From the NCBI RefSeq assembly GCF_028736175.1, contig NZ_CP117880.1, positions 4,216,001 through 4,280,000 of the forward strand: DNA of 64,000 nt, given 5' to 3'. A model generated the notes under the pieces. The model saw nothing but the letters and a program-made list of their open reading frames with translations. It did not search any database and was not told the DNA's origin. The DNA comes from Sphingobacterium oryzagri (GTDB lineage Bacteria; Bacteroidota; Bacteroidia; Sphingobacteriales; Sphingobacteriaceae). Positions 33,371 to 42,115 of the stretch are shown here, in pieces (position 1 is the stretch's first letter; every line of letters starts with the position of its first letter). The position numbers and the translations under genes were made by a program.

Positions 33371-35083
33371 CTAGCTTTTTGGTGTTTGTTCGAGGTTTAA
33401 GGTCACAGGCAACGTGTAGGCTACGCGCACTTTCTGACCATTTCGAAGTCCGGGGCGCCAATTGGGCGCTTTACGCAACACGTCTAAAACGGCTTCGCCC
33501 GTGCCGTAACCAAGATCTTTGATAACTTTAAAATTGCTTAACGCGCCATCAGCTTCCACAACAAACGAAACGACAATCTGTCCCTTAAGCCCGGCATCGA
33601 TAGCACCTTGTGGGTACGCATAATATACACCCAACCATTTTCTAAATTCGGTCAGACCGCCCTCCGGTTCAGGATTAACATCGGTCGACGTAAATATCAT
33701 ATCTCTATTTCCTTCGGCATCAGGCGATGTCGACCCCGAAGAAGATCCTTCAGTTGCAGCGCTTCTCAAAGTGATCTTTGCATCTTGGTGCTGCGTGTTT
33801 AACTTTATCGGCAGCGTGAATTCCACGCGTACTTTCTTACGATCCTGTATACCCGGTTTCCACTTCTCGGCCTTTTTTAAAACATCCACAGCCGCTTTTC
33901 CAGTTCCATGACCAAGATCTTTCAAAATCCGAAAATTGCTTAACGAGCCGTCAACTTCGACAACAAATGAAGCGAGAACTTCTCCTTTTACCTGCGCAGC
34001 TATTGCTTCCGCCGGATATACATAGTTTTCTGCAAGCCAAAGACGAAAATTGTCAAATCCACCAACAGGCTCTGGTAATACATCGGTATTTTTAAGCACC
34101 TTTGTGGTATCTTGCGATGGCGCAGAAATTGTCCCAGGTTTGGCTATCAGCAAAGCAGACAGGCTAGCCTGCTGTTCTTCTTGACCAGCAGGTTTATCTA
34201 AAAAATGATCGGGCACTTTATCAAGACGTGTATTGGCGACCTGCATCTCAATATCCTGCACCATATCTTTCGCCTTACTGGTATTAAAAATTAACGTAGA
34301 TATACTTGCTAAAATTAAAACTGGCGTTATGGCGAAGTAGAGTAATTTGTCTTTCCTTTTCGATTTATCTTTAAATAACATAATAATTCTATTTTTTAAA
34401 ATGGATTGATTGGAAAACTCATGTACAAAATGAACAGATTCAACCTGCATGGCTTGTGCGACGAGCAACTCGGCATAAGCAACCTTATCCATGGCGCATA
34501 GCGCATCGGCTATACACTCATGCTGGAATTTTACTTCTTTCACATACCGATTTAAAACCGGATTAAACCAATTAAAAACCCGCACAAGCTCCAGCAATAA
34601 GAGATCGTAGCTATGGCCTTGCTCCACGTGAACCTGCTCGTGCTTAGCAATTGCTTGATTGTCACGAACACGATTACCAAGCACTACGCGATGGAAAAAA
34701 GCGAAACTAAAATCGCTTCGATCACGCTTCACCATAACCAGCACGCGAAAAAAACGATACAGTAGCCAGGACGAAGCAACCACCACGCCTATCCAGTACA
34801 CCTGCTGCAGCAGTTTACCTAGCGAAAAGGCATTGTTTTGGTCTATTCCGATGACAAATGATTCCGTCATAAGCATGGACAGATCAACAGTAGGCAATTG
34901 CTCTTTGATAAAGCCGTTGGTCGGGATATCAATAAACAGTCCGATCGGGATCACGAGCGAAATGACGATTGCTCCCAACAAATAACACCTGTTCAGTTGA
35001 AAAAAAGTGAGTCGCTTAAAAAAGTAACGATACAATAAATAACACACCGTAAGGGTGATATTCACCAAGATCAAGTACACCAT
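33371..35083 (-). CDS. M56-family sensor protease with two TonB C-terminal domains (570 aa)
   Basis: BlaR1-type membrane metalloprotease. It starts MVYLILVNITLTVCYLLYRY, with several helices to about 115. The zinc site is KHEQVHVEQGHSYD (HExxH) plus HECIADALCAMD, and there is another helix near 260. The periplasmic part carries two copies of a TonB C-terminal domain, each beginning EPxGGxxxFRxWL and ending in a KVRVxxTLPxxLN strand (about 345-430 and 480-565); the copies are close paralogues. TonB-like tails may bind envelope or outer-membrane partners. It is the second gene of the blaI operon (30 bp after the repressor). Confidence 0.9.
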   Translation of the reverse strand: MVYLILVNITLTVCYLLYRYFFKRLTFFQLNRCYLLGAIVISLVIPIGLFIDIPTNGFIKEQLPTVDLSMLMTESFVIGIDQNNAFSLGKLLQQVYWIGVVVASSWLLYRFFRVLVMVKRDRSDFSFAFFHRVVLGNRVRDNQAIAKHEQVHVEQGHSYDLLLLELVRVFNWFNPVLNRYVKEVKFQHECIADALCAMDKVAYAELLVAQAMQVESVHFVHEFSNQSILKNRIIMLFKDKSKRKDKLLYFAITPVLILASISTLIFNTSKAKDMVQDIEMQVANTRLDKVPDHFLDKPAGQEEQQASLSALLIAKPGTISAPSQDTTKVLKNTDVLPEPVGGFDNFRLWLAENYVYPAEAIAAQVKGEVLASFVVEVDGSLSNFRILKDLGHGTGKAAVDVLKKAEKWKPGIQDRKKVRVEFTLPIKLNTQHQDAKITLRSAATEGSSSGSTSPDAEGNRDMIFTSTDVNPEPEGGLTEFRKWLGVYYAYPQGAIDAGLKGQIVVSFVVEADGALSNFKVIKDLGYGTGEAVLDVLRKAPNWRPGLRNGQKVRVAYTLPVTLNLEQTPKS

Positions 35084-35113
35084 AATTATGCTGTTTATAA
35101 AGGTGGTTAAGCC

Positions 35114-35482
35114 TTATCTATTTTTATTGATGATTTTCATAATCTCGTCGAGATCCTTCACGTCCATTTTTTTCTCTTCCAAAAAAAAGGAAAGCATGCT
35201 TTTGGCAGAATTGTCGAAGTAATTATGTAACAGTTTTCCGGTAATTAGTTTCTTATATTCTTCTTTACTAATCTTTGGCAGGTAGCGATGGCTCTTCCCA
35301 AAAGATTCGTGCACGACAAAACCCTTGGTTTCGAGAATGCGTATAATTGTGGATACCGTATTGTAAGCCGGTTTAGGATCGGGCAGCTGCTCAATGACCT
35401 CTTTCACAAATCCACCACCCAATTCCCACAGCTCTTGCATGATTTGCTCTTCGGCTTTTGTAAGTTCTTTTAATTCGTCCAT
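35114..35482 (-). CDS. blaI: BlaI/MecI/CopY-family repressor (122 aa)
   Basis: Winged-helix repressor of the BlaI family: LTKAEEQIMQELWELG at the start, YNTVSTIIRILETKGFV as the recognition region, and a C-terminal dimerisation helix (FLEEKKMDVKDLDEIMKIIN). It normally represses its own operon and is removed after proteolysis set off by a BlaR1-type M56 sensor. No beta-lactamase is encoded nearby, so the regulon probably concerns other envelope functions. The two matching operators at 35538 and 32277 define its likely targets. Confidence 0.93.
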   Translation of the reverse strand: MDELKELTKAEEQIMQELWELGGGFVKEVIEQLPDPKPAYNTVSTIIRILETKGFVVHESFGKSHRYLPKISKEEYKKLITGKLLHNYFDNSAKSMLSFFLEEKKMDVKDLDEIMKIINKNR

Positions 35483-35529
35483 GACTTTGTTATTTTAGTA
35501 GACAATATTGCCTATAATCGATTACATAA

Positions 35530-35574
35530 CAAAGATAAAACTAAAAAATTAGTTTTACAACTATATTTTTAGTT
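35530..35574 (-). promoter_or_regulatory. blaI promoter and overlapping BlaI operator
   Basis: On the minus strand TTG, 20 bp, then TATCTTTG (complement of 35530-35537) is a textbook Bacteroidota promoter. The spacer holds the dyad AAACTAA-AAAA-TTAGTTT (35538-35555), and a second dyad AACTA-N6-TAGTT (35559-35574) covers the -33 side. A bound repressor would block sigma contact directly. Confidence 0.8.
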
Positions 35575-35615
35575 TTTGTTTAAAAAAGAAGACTATAGTG
35601 TTATGAGACAAGCAA

Positions 35616-36026
35616 CTAATCCCAATCGATTTTACCACGCATTGATTTTTTTTGTGCGTTTTTCTTTTTTCGATCCAAGCGATCCAACACCTGCGATTTG
35701 GGAATCCGGGTGGCAATGCGCTTTTTGTCCTGTTTGAGCGCGCGCTCCACTAAATGGATAAAACGCTCGATAACGAGGCCTTTATTTGTTAACTGACTGC
35801 GGGTATCCGAAGCGTCCAGTTGCAATACGCCTTCCTTATTCAGTCTATTAGCAAGCTTATCCAACAAACGCTGTTGCTCATCGAGACTGCAAACTTTAGA
35901 GGAGCGTATCGGCCAATATAATGATACCCTCGATTCCACTTTATTGACATGTTGGCCGCCTGCCCCACCCGAGCGTGAGGTTCCAAATGTGACTTCCTTA
36001 AGCAGTAACGTATGGTTGATAGCCAT
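35616..36026 (-). CDS. arfB: Alternative ribosome-rescue factor ArfB / peptidyl-tRNA hydrolase YaeJ (136 aa)
   Basis: Release-factor-like hydrolase that frees ribosomes stalled without a stop codon. The catalytic GGQ is in SGGAGGQHVNKVESRV near residues 20-35. The basic C-terminal tail KSQVLDRLDRKKKNAQKK enters the empty mRNA channel. ATG 36026 with AAAGGA upstream is preferred over an upstream start 14 codons earlier. The complement of 36140-36147 (TAAATTTG) is a candidate -7 box. Confidence 0.93.
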   Translation of the reverse strand: MAINHTLLLKEVTFGTSRSGGAGGQHVNKVESRVSLYWPIRSSKVCSLDEQQRLLDKLANRLNKEGVLQLDASDTRSQLTNKGLVIERFIHLVERALKQDKKRIATRIPKSQVLDRLDRKKKNAQKKSMRGKIDWD

Positions 36027-36219
36027 GATATATTCCTTTTGATGGACAGACAAATTATTGCAAAACAATTATAAAACCATCCTTATATTTACGCGGTTAA
36101 ATAACGGGAATTGCACTCTATAATCTACACATTTCGCTGCAAATTTACAAGCCGTGATGCAGATTTTTCCAAGTGCAAAATTACGGTATAATCACGATGA
36201 ATAAAAACAAACTATCTAT

Positions 36220-37356
36220 ATGAAAATTGGTATCGTATGTTACCCAACGTTTGGGGGAAGTGGTGTTGTGGCCACTGAACTGGGCAAAGCCCTGGCCTCC
36301 AATGGACATGAAATACATTTTATAACCTATTCTCAACCTGCACGTTTAGACTTCTTTTCTGAAAATCTCTACTACCATGAGGTTTCCATGGCACAATATC
36401 CGCTATTTGACTTCTCGCCCTACGAATCAGCGCTGGCCAGCAAGCTGGTCGATGTCGTCAAATTTGAAAAGCTTGACGTCCTGCACGTGCACTACGCCAT
36501 TCCACATGCGTCTGTCGCGTATTTGGCTAAGCAAATTCTGGCGTCACATGGCATCAATATTCCCGTGGTAACCACTCTACACGGTACCGATATCACGCTT
36601 GTTGGTAAAGATAAAAGCTTCAGTCCTGTTGTCACCTTCTCGATCAATCAATCGGATGGCGTTACAACGGTATCCGAAAACCTGAAAGAACAGACCCTGG
36701 AATATTTCGACGTAAATCGCGATATCCGTGTTATTCCTAACTTTATTGATTTTTCACGTTTTCATAACAAAAGCAAAGAGCATTTTAAACGCGCTATAGC
36801 ACCGGGAAACGAGCGCGTCATCACGCATACCTCCAACTTCCGCAAAGTGAAAAACACGCAGGACGTCGTTCGTATTTTTAAACGCGTGAACGACGTGATC
36901 CCGAGTAAGCTGCTGATGGTGGGCGACGGTCCGGAACGGCACAATACGGAAGAGCTGGCGCGCGAGCTCGGCGTGAGCCAAGAAGTTCGATTCCTGGGCA
37001 AGCAAGATGCTATTGAAGAAATTTTATCCGTATCTGATCTGTTTTTAATGCCTTCATCTTCTGAAAGTTTTGGTTTGGCAGCTCTTGAAGCGATGGCTTG
37101 CCATGTTCCGGTCATTTCGTCGAACACAGGCGGGCTTCCGGAGCTCAATGTCCAAGGTATTAGCGGATTTTTGAGCAATATTGGCGATGTGGATGATATG
37201 GCAAAACATGCTATTTACATTTTGGAGGATTGCGACCGACTAAAAGTTTTTAAAGATGCTGCTTTCGCGCGTGCACAGGAGTTTGATCTTGCAAAAATTC
37301 TCCCCTTATACGAAAATTATTACGAAGAAGTCGTTTCCGCGTCGAAAAAAGGCTAA
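36220..37356 (+). CDS. bshA: N-acetyl-alpha-D-glucosaminyl L-malate synthase BshA (378 aa)
   Basis: First enzyme of bacillithiol synthesis, a GT4-family glycosyltransferase joining GlcNAc to malate. MKIGIVCYPTFGGSGVVATE (1-20) is the BshA-type N terminus. HVHYAIPHA near 90 and TTLHGTDITLVG near 118 are BshA-specific. The C-terminal nucleotide-sugar site is SSSESFGLAALEAMAC near 282-297. Length is typical. Confidence 0.93.
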   Translation: MKIGIVCYPTFGGSGVVATELGKALASNGHEIHFITYSQPARLDFFSENLYYHEVSMAQYPLFDFSPYESALASKLVDVVKFEKLDVLHVHYAIPHASVAYLAKQILASHGINIPVVTTLHGTDITLVGKDKSFSPVVTFSINQSDGVTTVSENLKEQTLEYFDVNRDIRVIPNFIDFSRFHNKSKEHFKRAIAPGNERVITHTSNFRKVKNTQDVVRIFKRVNDVIPSKLLMVGDGPERHNTEELARELGVSQEVRFLGKQDAIEEILSVSDLFLMPSSSESFGLAALEAMACHVPVISSNTGGLPELNVQGISGFLSNIGDVDDMAKHAIYILEDCDRLKVFKDAAFARAQEFDLAKILPLYENYYEEVVSASKKG

Positions 37357-37386
37357 GATAATCACCATTGCGTGAAAAAAAAGTTT

Positions 37387-37394
37387 TATCTTTG
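37387..37394 (+). promoter_or_regulatory. Candidate pyrH promoter -7 box (TATCTTTG)
   Basis: TATCTTTG fits the -7 consensus 29 bp before the pyrH ATG. A TTG at 37368-37370 is a slightly close -33 element. Confidence 0.5.
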
Positions 37395-37423
37395 GCTTTT
37401 GGGAATGCTCCAAAAAAACAAAC

Positions 37424-38128
37424 ATGAAATATAAACGTATCTTACTTAAACTTAGCGGTGAAGCCTTAATGGGCGAACAAAGTTACGGCATCGACATCAA
37501 CCGTGTGATGCAATACGCAAACGACATCAAAGAAATTCATAGTCAAGGACTAGAAGTTGCCATCGTCATCGGCGGTGGTAATATCTACCGGGGTTTAAGT
37601 GCAGAGAAGGCCGGCATGGATCGTGTACAAGCTGACTACATGGGGATGCTTGCAACGGTAATCAACAGTATGGCGCTGCAAGATGCGCTGGAAAAAGTCG
37701 GTTTAAAAACACGCCTGTTGACAGCGATTAAAATGGAACAGATTTGTGAACCATTTATTCGTCGTAGAGCAGTGCGCCATTTAGAAAAAGGCAGAATCGT
37801 GATATTCGGCGCAGGTACGGGAAATCCCTATTTCACAACCGACACCGCCGCATCGTTACGCGCGATCGAAATCAACGCCGACGCCGTACTTAAAGGCACG
37901 CGTGTAGACGGTATTTACACCGCTGATCCGGAAAAAGATCCTACCGCAAAAAAATACGATACGATTTCTTTCCAGGAAGTGTACGCAAAAGGACTGAATG
38001 TCATGGATATGACAGCCTTTACCTTATGTCAAGAAAACAACCTACCTATAATAGTATTTGATATGAACAAGCCGGGCAATTTGAAAAAATTAGCCGACGG
38101 TGCACATATCGGTACAATTGTAAGTTAA
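37424..38128 (+). CDS. pyrH: UMP kinase PyrH (234 aa)
   Basis: Phosphorylates UMP to UDP. It starts MKYKRILLKLSGEALMG, the family P-loop-like region, with VIGGGNIYRG near 48, and GTGNPYFTTDTAASLRA near 130. Length is canonical. frr follows by 26 bp, the usual pyrH-frr pair. Confidence 0.97.
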   Translation: MKYKRILLKLSGEALMGEQSYGIDINRVMQYANDIKEIHSQGLEVAIVIGGGNIYRGLSAEKAGMDRVQADYMGMLATVINSMALQDALEKVGLKTRLLTAIKMEQICEPFIRRRAVRHLEKGRIVIFGAGTGNPYFTTDTAASLRAIEINADAVLKGTRVDGIYTADPEKDPTAKKYDTISFQEVYAKGLNVMDMTAFTLCQENNLPIIVFDMNKPGNLKKLADGAHIGTIVS

Positions 38129-38154
38129 GCTATGCTAAAAGAAACAAAAAAGAT

Positions 38155-38718
38155 ATGAATGAACTAATTTCCTTAGAACTAGATGACTGTAAGGAGAGCA
38201 TGGGAAAAGCTATTGCTCATACAGAATCTGAATTGACAAAAATCAGAGCTGGAAAAGCATCGCCATCCATGTTAGACGGTATTTCAATAGATTACTACGG
38301 CACGATGACACCACTTTCGCAAGTCAGTAACATCAACACGACCGACGCGCGGACGATTGTTATTCAGCCTTGGGAAAAAAACATTCTGGGTGCTGTTGAA
38401 AAAGCCATCATGGAATCAAACCTAGGTTTAAATCCACAAAATGACGGAACTATTATCCGCCTTGCCATCCCGGTTTTGACTGAAGAAAGAAGACGTGACC
38501 TGGTTAAAAAGGTGAAAGAAGAGACAGAAAAAGGACGTATTGCCATCCGTAATATTCGTAAAGATGCCAACGAATCTATCAAAAAATTGAAGAACGATGG
38601 TGTTTCCGAAGACGAGGCAAAAACAGGTGAGGCTGAGGTACAAAAATTGACTGATGCTTTTATCGTCAAAGTTGACCAACTGGCCGAATTAAAAGAGAAA
38701 GATATTATGACCGTATAA
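38155..38718 (+). CDS. frr: Ribosome recycling factor (187 aa)
   Basis: Splits post-termination ribosomes with EF-G. TKIRAGKASPSMLDGI (29-44) and KKVKEETEKGRIAIRNIRKD near 120-140 are family hallmarks. Length is typical. A strong terminator follows. Confidence 0.97.
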   Translation: MNELISLELDDCKESMGKAIAHTESELTKIRAGKASPSMLDGISIDYYGTMTPLSQVSNINTTDARTIVIQPWEKNILGAVEKAIMESNLGLNPQNDGTIIRLAIPVLTEERRRDLVKKVKEETEKGRIAIRNIRKDANESIKKLKNDGVSEDEAKTGEAEVQKLTDAFIVKVDQLAELKEKDIMTV

Positions 38719-38740
38719 CACGGCTTCGTAAACGATTATT

Positions 38741-38771
38741 AAAAAGGATTCTTCATATAGAATCCTTTTTT
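38741..38771 (+). terminator. Terminator after frr
   Basis: Stem AAAAAGGATTCT with AGAATCCTTTTT around a 6-base loop, ending in a T run. Confidence 0.92.
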
Positions 38772-38829
38772 CATTTCGTCTTTTTTCATTAACTTTCCTT
38801 TTAAATTACCAGTTTAAACAAACTATATT

Positions 38830-39813
38830 ATGCAGAACAGTAGAAGAAATTTTTTAAGAACCGCAGGTTTAGGCGTTTCGGCGGCACTTCTAAGCCCCCA
38901 TTTTTTTTCTTGCCAAACGGCAAAATCGGGTAACAGTCCTTTTCACAACATCGGTTTACAACTGTTTTCCCTTCGTGATATGATGGCGGAAGATCCGATA
39001 AAAACCCTGGAAACCGTTGCCAAGATTGGCTACAAACATGTGGAAACCTTTGGCGTGGATGCCGCAGCCGGAAAATATTGGAATCTCACTATTCCAGAAT
39101 TGAAAAAAGTATTGGATGACAATAACCTCAAGTCGCATAGCGGCCACTACGATATGTCAAAATACTTGAGTCGCAACCATACAGACAAAGAAAATATCGA
39201 GAAATATATCGAAATTGCGCACCAGCTTGGCCAAACATATATCGTTGCTCCGGTGACACCGATGGACGACCTGAACAACCTGAAGGTAGAAGATTATCAA
39301 TATGCTGCCGAACAACTCAATAAAGCAGGCGAAATGGCAAAAAAAGCGGGTCTACGTGTCGGCTACCACAACCATTTCTGGGAATTTCGTAATTTCGCTA
39401 ATGGCACAAAAGGATTGGATATCCTGATCGCATTTACGCAGCCAGATCTTGTTGATTTTGAACTGGATATCTATTGGATAGAAAAAGCTGGCTTAAGTCC
39501 GCAGTCTTATTTCGAGAAATATCCTGGGCGATTCCCGATGTGGCATATCAAAGACATGGATAAGAAATTTACCACACCGGTAGTCGGCGAGCAGTATGAT
39601 AAACTTGGATTTATGGATATTGTAAAAGAGATTCGCTATACCGAAGTTGGTACAGGCGCGATTGACTATGTAAACATCGCGACTTACGCCGATAAAGCCG
39701 GATTAAAGTATGCTTTTGTAGAACAGGATGATATCTATCTACCGAATAAATTTGAGAGCATCAAGAAAAGTTACGACTATGTCCAAAACTTTTTAGCCAA
39801 AGGAGCTGTCTAA
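38830..39813 (+). CDS. Tat-exported sugar phosphate isomerase/epimerase-like protein (327 aa)
   Basis: TIM-barrel protein of the xylose isomerase-like/AP endonuclease 2 family. The N terminus NSRRNFLRTAGLG is a twin-arginine signal, and FFSCQTAKS is a possible lipobox, so it is probably a Tat-exported lipoprotein. Metal-ligand candidates are in YKHVETFG, NLKSHSGHYD, GYHNHFWEF, DFELDIYW and MWHIKDMD. Sugar substrate unknown. Its dependence on the TatC at 26270 is inferred from the signal peptide. Confidence 0.88.
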   Translation: MQNSRRNFLRTAGLGVSAALLSPHFFSCQTAKSGNSPFHNIGLQLFSLRDMMAEDPIKTLETVAKIGYKHVETFGVDAAAGKYWNLTIPELKKVLDDNNLKSHSGHYDMSKYLSRNHTDKENIEKYIEIAHQLGQTYIVAPVTPMDDLNNLKVEDYQYAAEQLNKAGEMAKKAGLRVGYHNHFWEFRNFANGTKGLDILIAFTQPDLVDFELDIYWIEKAGLSPQSYFEKYPGRFPMWHIKDMDKKFTTPVVGEQYDKLGFMDIVKEIRYTEVGTGAIDYVNIATYADKAGLKYAFVEQDDIYLPNKFESIKKSYDYVQNFLAKGAV

Positions 39814-39828
39814 AAAGCGGTTAATTGT

Positions 39829-39871
39829 CGTCATCGTAAGTTTTTAGAGAAGACTTACGATGACGCATTTT
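39829..39871. terminator. Bidirectional terminator between convergent genes
   Basis: A 13-bp perfect stem CGTCATCGTAAGT with ACTTACGATGACG and a TTTTT tail serves the isomerase-like gene. The minus strand side lies before the purE end. Confidence 0.85.
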
Positions 39872-39908
39872 TATTTATTCGAAGAACTTTTGGGCGCCTT
39901 CTTCTTAT

Positions 39909-40418
39909 TTAAAATATCGTTGCTTCGACATCCCTGGCATTTGTTTCAACCGCTTGGCGTAACTCTTCTTTAAAAGCCAGAACGCGTTCTGCCAAATCGG
40001 CATCAGCTGTTGCCAGTATTTGCGCCGCCAAAATACCCGCATTTTTTGCTGCGTTAAGTGCCACCGTCGCCACAGGAATACCATTAGGCATTTGCAATAT
40101 GGACAAAACGGAATCCCAGCCATCGATAGAATTGGATGACTTTACCGGAACACCAATCACTGGCAAATGGGTAATGGACGCCACCATACCCGGCAAATGT
40201 GCCGCGCCACCTGCGCCAGCGATGATAACTTTCAGACCACGATCTGCAGCCGACTTGGCGTAATCAAACATCCGCTCGGGTGTACGGTGAGCCGATACGA
40301 TCGAAACCTCGAACGGAACCGCCATTTTTTTTAAAAGATCTATGGCATCTTGCATGACCGGAAGATCTGACTTACTGCCCATGATAATACCAACCAAGGC
40401 TTTACTGTCGTTACTCAT
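39909..40418 (-). CDS. purE: N5-carboxyaminoimidazole ribonucleotide mutase PurE (169 aa)
   Basis: Purine synthesis; converts N5-CAIR to CAIR. GIIMGSKSDLPVM near 10-22, SAHRTPERMFDYA near 43, and AGAGGAAHLPGMVAS near 68 with the catalytic His are all present. It follows purK by 13 bp. Confidence 0.96.
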   Translation of the reverse strand: MSNDSKALVGIIMGSKSDLPVMQDAIDLLKKMAVPFEVSIVSAHRTPERMFDYAKSAADRGLKVIIAGAGGAAHLPGMVASITHLPVIGVPVKSSNSIDGWDSVLSILQMPNGIPVATVALNAAKNAGILAAQILATADADLAERVLAFKEELRQAVETNARDVEATIF

Positions 40419-40431
40419 GTATTTTAAAAGA

Positions 40432-41574
40432 TTAAGCTTTTACTTTTAATGTTTCTTGTACCCAACGGGCATTCTTGATCGCGGTGTCACGATCATCATG
40501 GATAATGCACACATGGCCCATTTTACGAAAAGGCTTGGTATACTTTTTACCGTATAAATGCACGAAAATACCTTCCACACCCAGTACCTCTTCTACCCCA
40601 TCGTACTTTGCAAGTCCTTCATACTTCGGCTCACCAAGCAAGTTAATCATAACAGCTGTTGTTCTAGCCGCAGTAGAGCCTAAAGGCAAATTAAATATGG
40701 CGCGTAAGTGTTGCGCAAATTGTGAGGTAATATTTCCTTCGATTGTTTGGTGTCCACTGTTGTGCGGGCGCGGAGCCAACTCATTTACTAATATTTCGCC
40801 GCTCTTGGTCAAGAACATTTCCACCGCAAGTAAACCAACGATCTGTAGATCGGCAGCTATTTTCTTGGCAATTTCTTCTGCCCGCGCCTGTACCTCCAAG
40901 GGAAGTGTAGAGGGGGAAATCAAAAATTCCACGAGATTTGCTTCCGCATTAAATTCCATCTCGACTAGCGGAAAGCAAGACACATCCCCACGATCATTTC
41001 TTGCAACAATCACGGCAATCTCCTTGTCAAAATCGACTAACTCTTCCACCAATGATGGCGCTTCGAAAGCCGTCTCTATATCATGTACACCGGTAATTTT
41101 CTTTACACCTTTCCCATCGTAGCCGTCGCGCCGTAACTTTTGGATATACGGCAAAGCAATGCCCGTCTCATACAGGTTTTCTTTGGCAGAGATGAGCTGA
41201 AATGCCGCTGTGGGAATATCGTTTTGCTTAAAGAATTGCTTTTGTAAACCTTTGTCTTGTATCAAGCGAATTACGCGAGACTGTGGATAAACGATAACGC
41301 CTTCTGATTCCAATTTTTCCAGGGCATCGACATTCACTTTTTCAATTTCGATGGTGATCATGTCCAAATCCTTACCAAAATTGTATACCGTCTCAAAATC
41401 GCTCAGCGATCCACACTCAAAGCGATTACACAATTTACGGCAAGGCGCATTTTTGTCTGGATCCAAAATATGCACATTCACGTTGTAATTAATAGCCTCC
41501 TGGATAAGCATACGACCTAGCTGCCCTCCTCCAAGGATACCTAACTGCAACTCACCATAAAATTCTTTTGCCAT
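40432..41574 (-). CDS. purK: N5-carboxyaminoimidazole ribonucleotide synthase PurK (380 aa)
   Basis: ATP-grasp enzyme carboxylating AIR for PurE. LGILGGGQLGRMLIQEA near 11-27 is the PurK N-terminal motif; LRRDGYDGKGVKKI near 145 and NELAPRPHNSGHQTIEG near 265-281 are catalytic regions. It starts 18 bp after nuoB ends, so the four genes nuoA-nuoB-purK-purE may be co-transcribed. Confidence 0.96.
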   Translation of the reverse strand: MAKEFYGELQLGILGGGQLGRMLIQEAINYNVNVHILDPDKNAPCRKLCNRFECGSLSDFETVYNFGKDLDMITIEIEKVNVDALEKLESEGVIVYPQSRVIRLIQDKGLQKQFFKQNDIPTAAFQLISAKENLYETGIALPYIQKLRRDGYDGKGVKKITGVHDIETAFEAPSLVEELVDFDKEIAVIVARNDRGDVSCFPLVEMEFNAEANLVEFLISPSTLPLEVQARAEEIAKKIAADLQIVGLLAVEMFLTKSGEILVNELAPRPHNSGHQTIEGNITSQFAQHLRAIFNLPLGSTAARTTAVMINLLGEPKYEGLAKYDGVEEVLGVEGIFVHLYGKKYTKPFRKMGHVCIIHDDRDTAIKNARWVQETLKVKA

Positions 41575-41592
41575 AATGTTTTAAAAAATATA

Positions 41593-42102
41593 TTAAACAC
41601 GTTCAGGAAAATACTGATCCTGAAAAATGCTCTCTGTCTCTATCTTCTTTTGAAGTTCTAAAAATGCACCGATCAATGCCTCCGGTCTGGGCGGACAGCC
41701 CTGTACATACACATCAACTGGTATAACTTTATCAACACCTTTAACCACATGATAACCATGTTGCCAATACGGACCTCCACAATTGGAGCAAGACCCCATC
41801 GATATCACGTATTTGGGTTCCGGCATTTGTTCGTATAATTTCTTTATACGATCGGCCATTTTAAAAGTTACCGTTCCCGCTATTATCATCACGTCCGACT
41901 GCCGTGGCGAAGGTCGCGGAAAAACGCCCAAACGATCAAGATCATACGTAGCGGCCATTGCGCCCATCATTTCAATAGCACAACAAGCGATACCAAAACT
42001 AACCGGCCACATTGACGATAATCTTGCCCAATTTAACAGATCATCCATCTTTGCGACAATTACTCCTCCACTTTGTGTTTGACCTTGAGCCGGCGTACTC
42101 AT
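41593..42102 (-). CDS. nuoB: NADH-quinone oxidoreductase subunit B (169 aa)
   Basis: Peripheral-arm subunit of respiratory complex I carrying the terminal 4Fe-4S cluster N2. Cluster cysteines are in FGIACCAIEMM, GSCSNCGGPY and VQGCPPRPEA. Length is normal. nuoA lies 13 bp upstream. The remaining nuo genes do not follow here; purK does. Confidence 0.96.
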   Translation of the reverse strand: MSTPAQGQTQSGGVIVAKMDDLLNWARLSSMWPVSFGIACCAIEMMGAMAATYDLDRLGVFPRPSPRQSDVMIIAGTVTFKMADRIKKLYEQMPEPKYVISMGSCSNCGGPYWQHGYHVVKGVDKVIPVDVYVQGCPPRPEALIGAFLELQKKIETESIFQDQYFPERV

Positions 42103-42115
42103 ATTTACATTGTTT

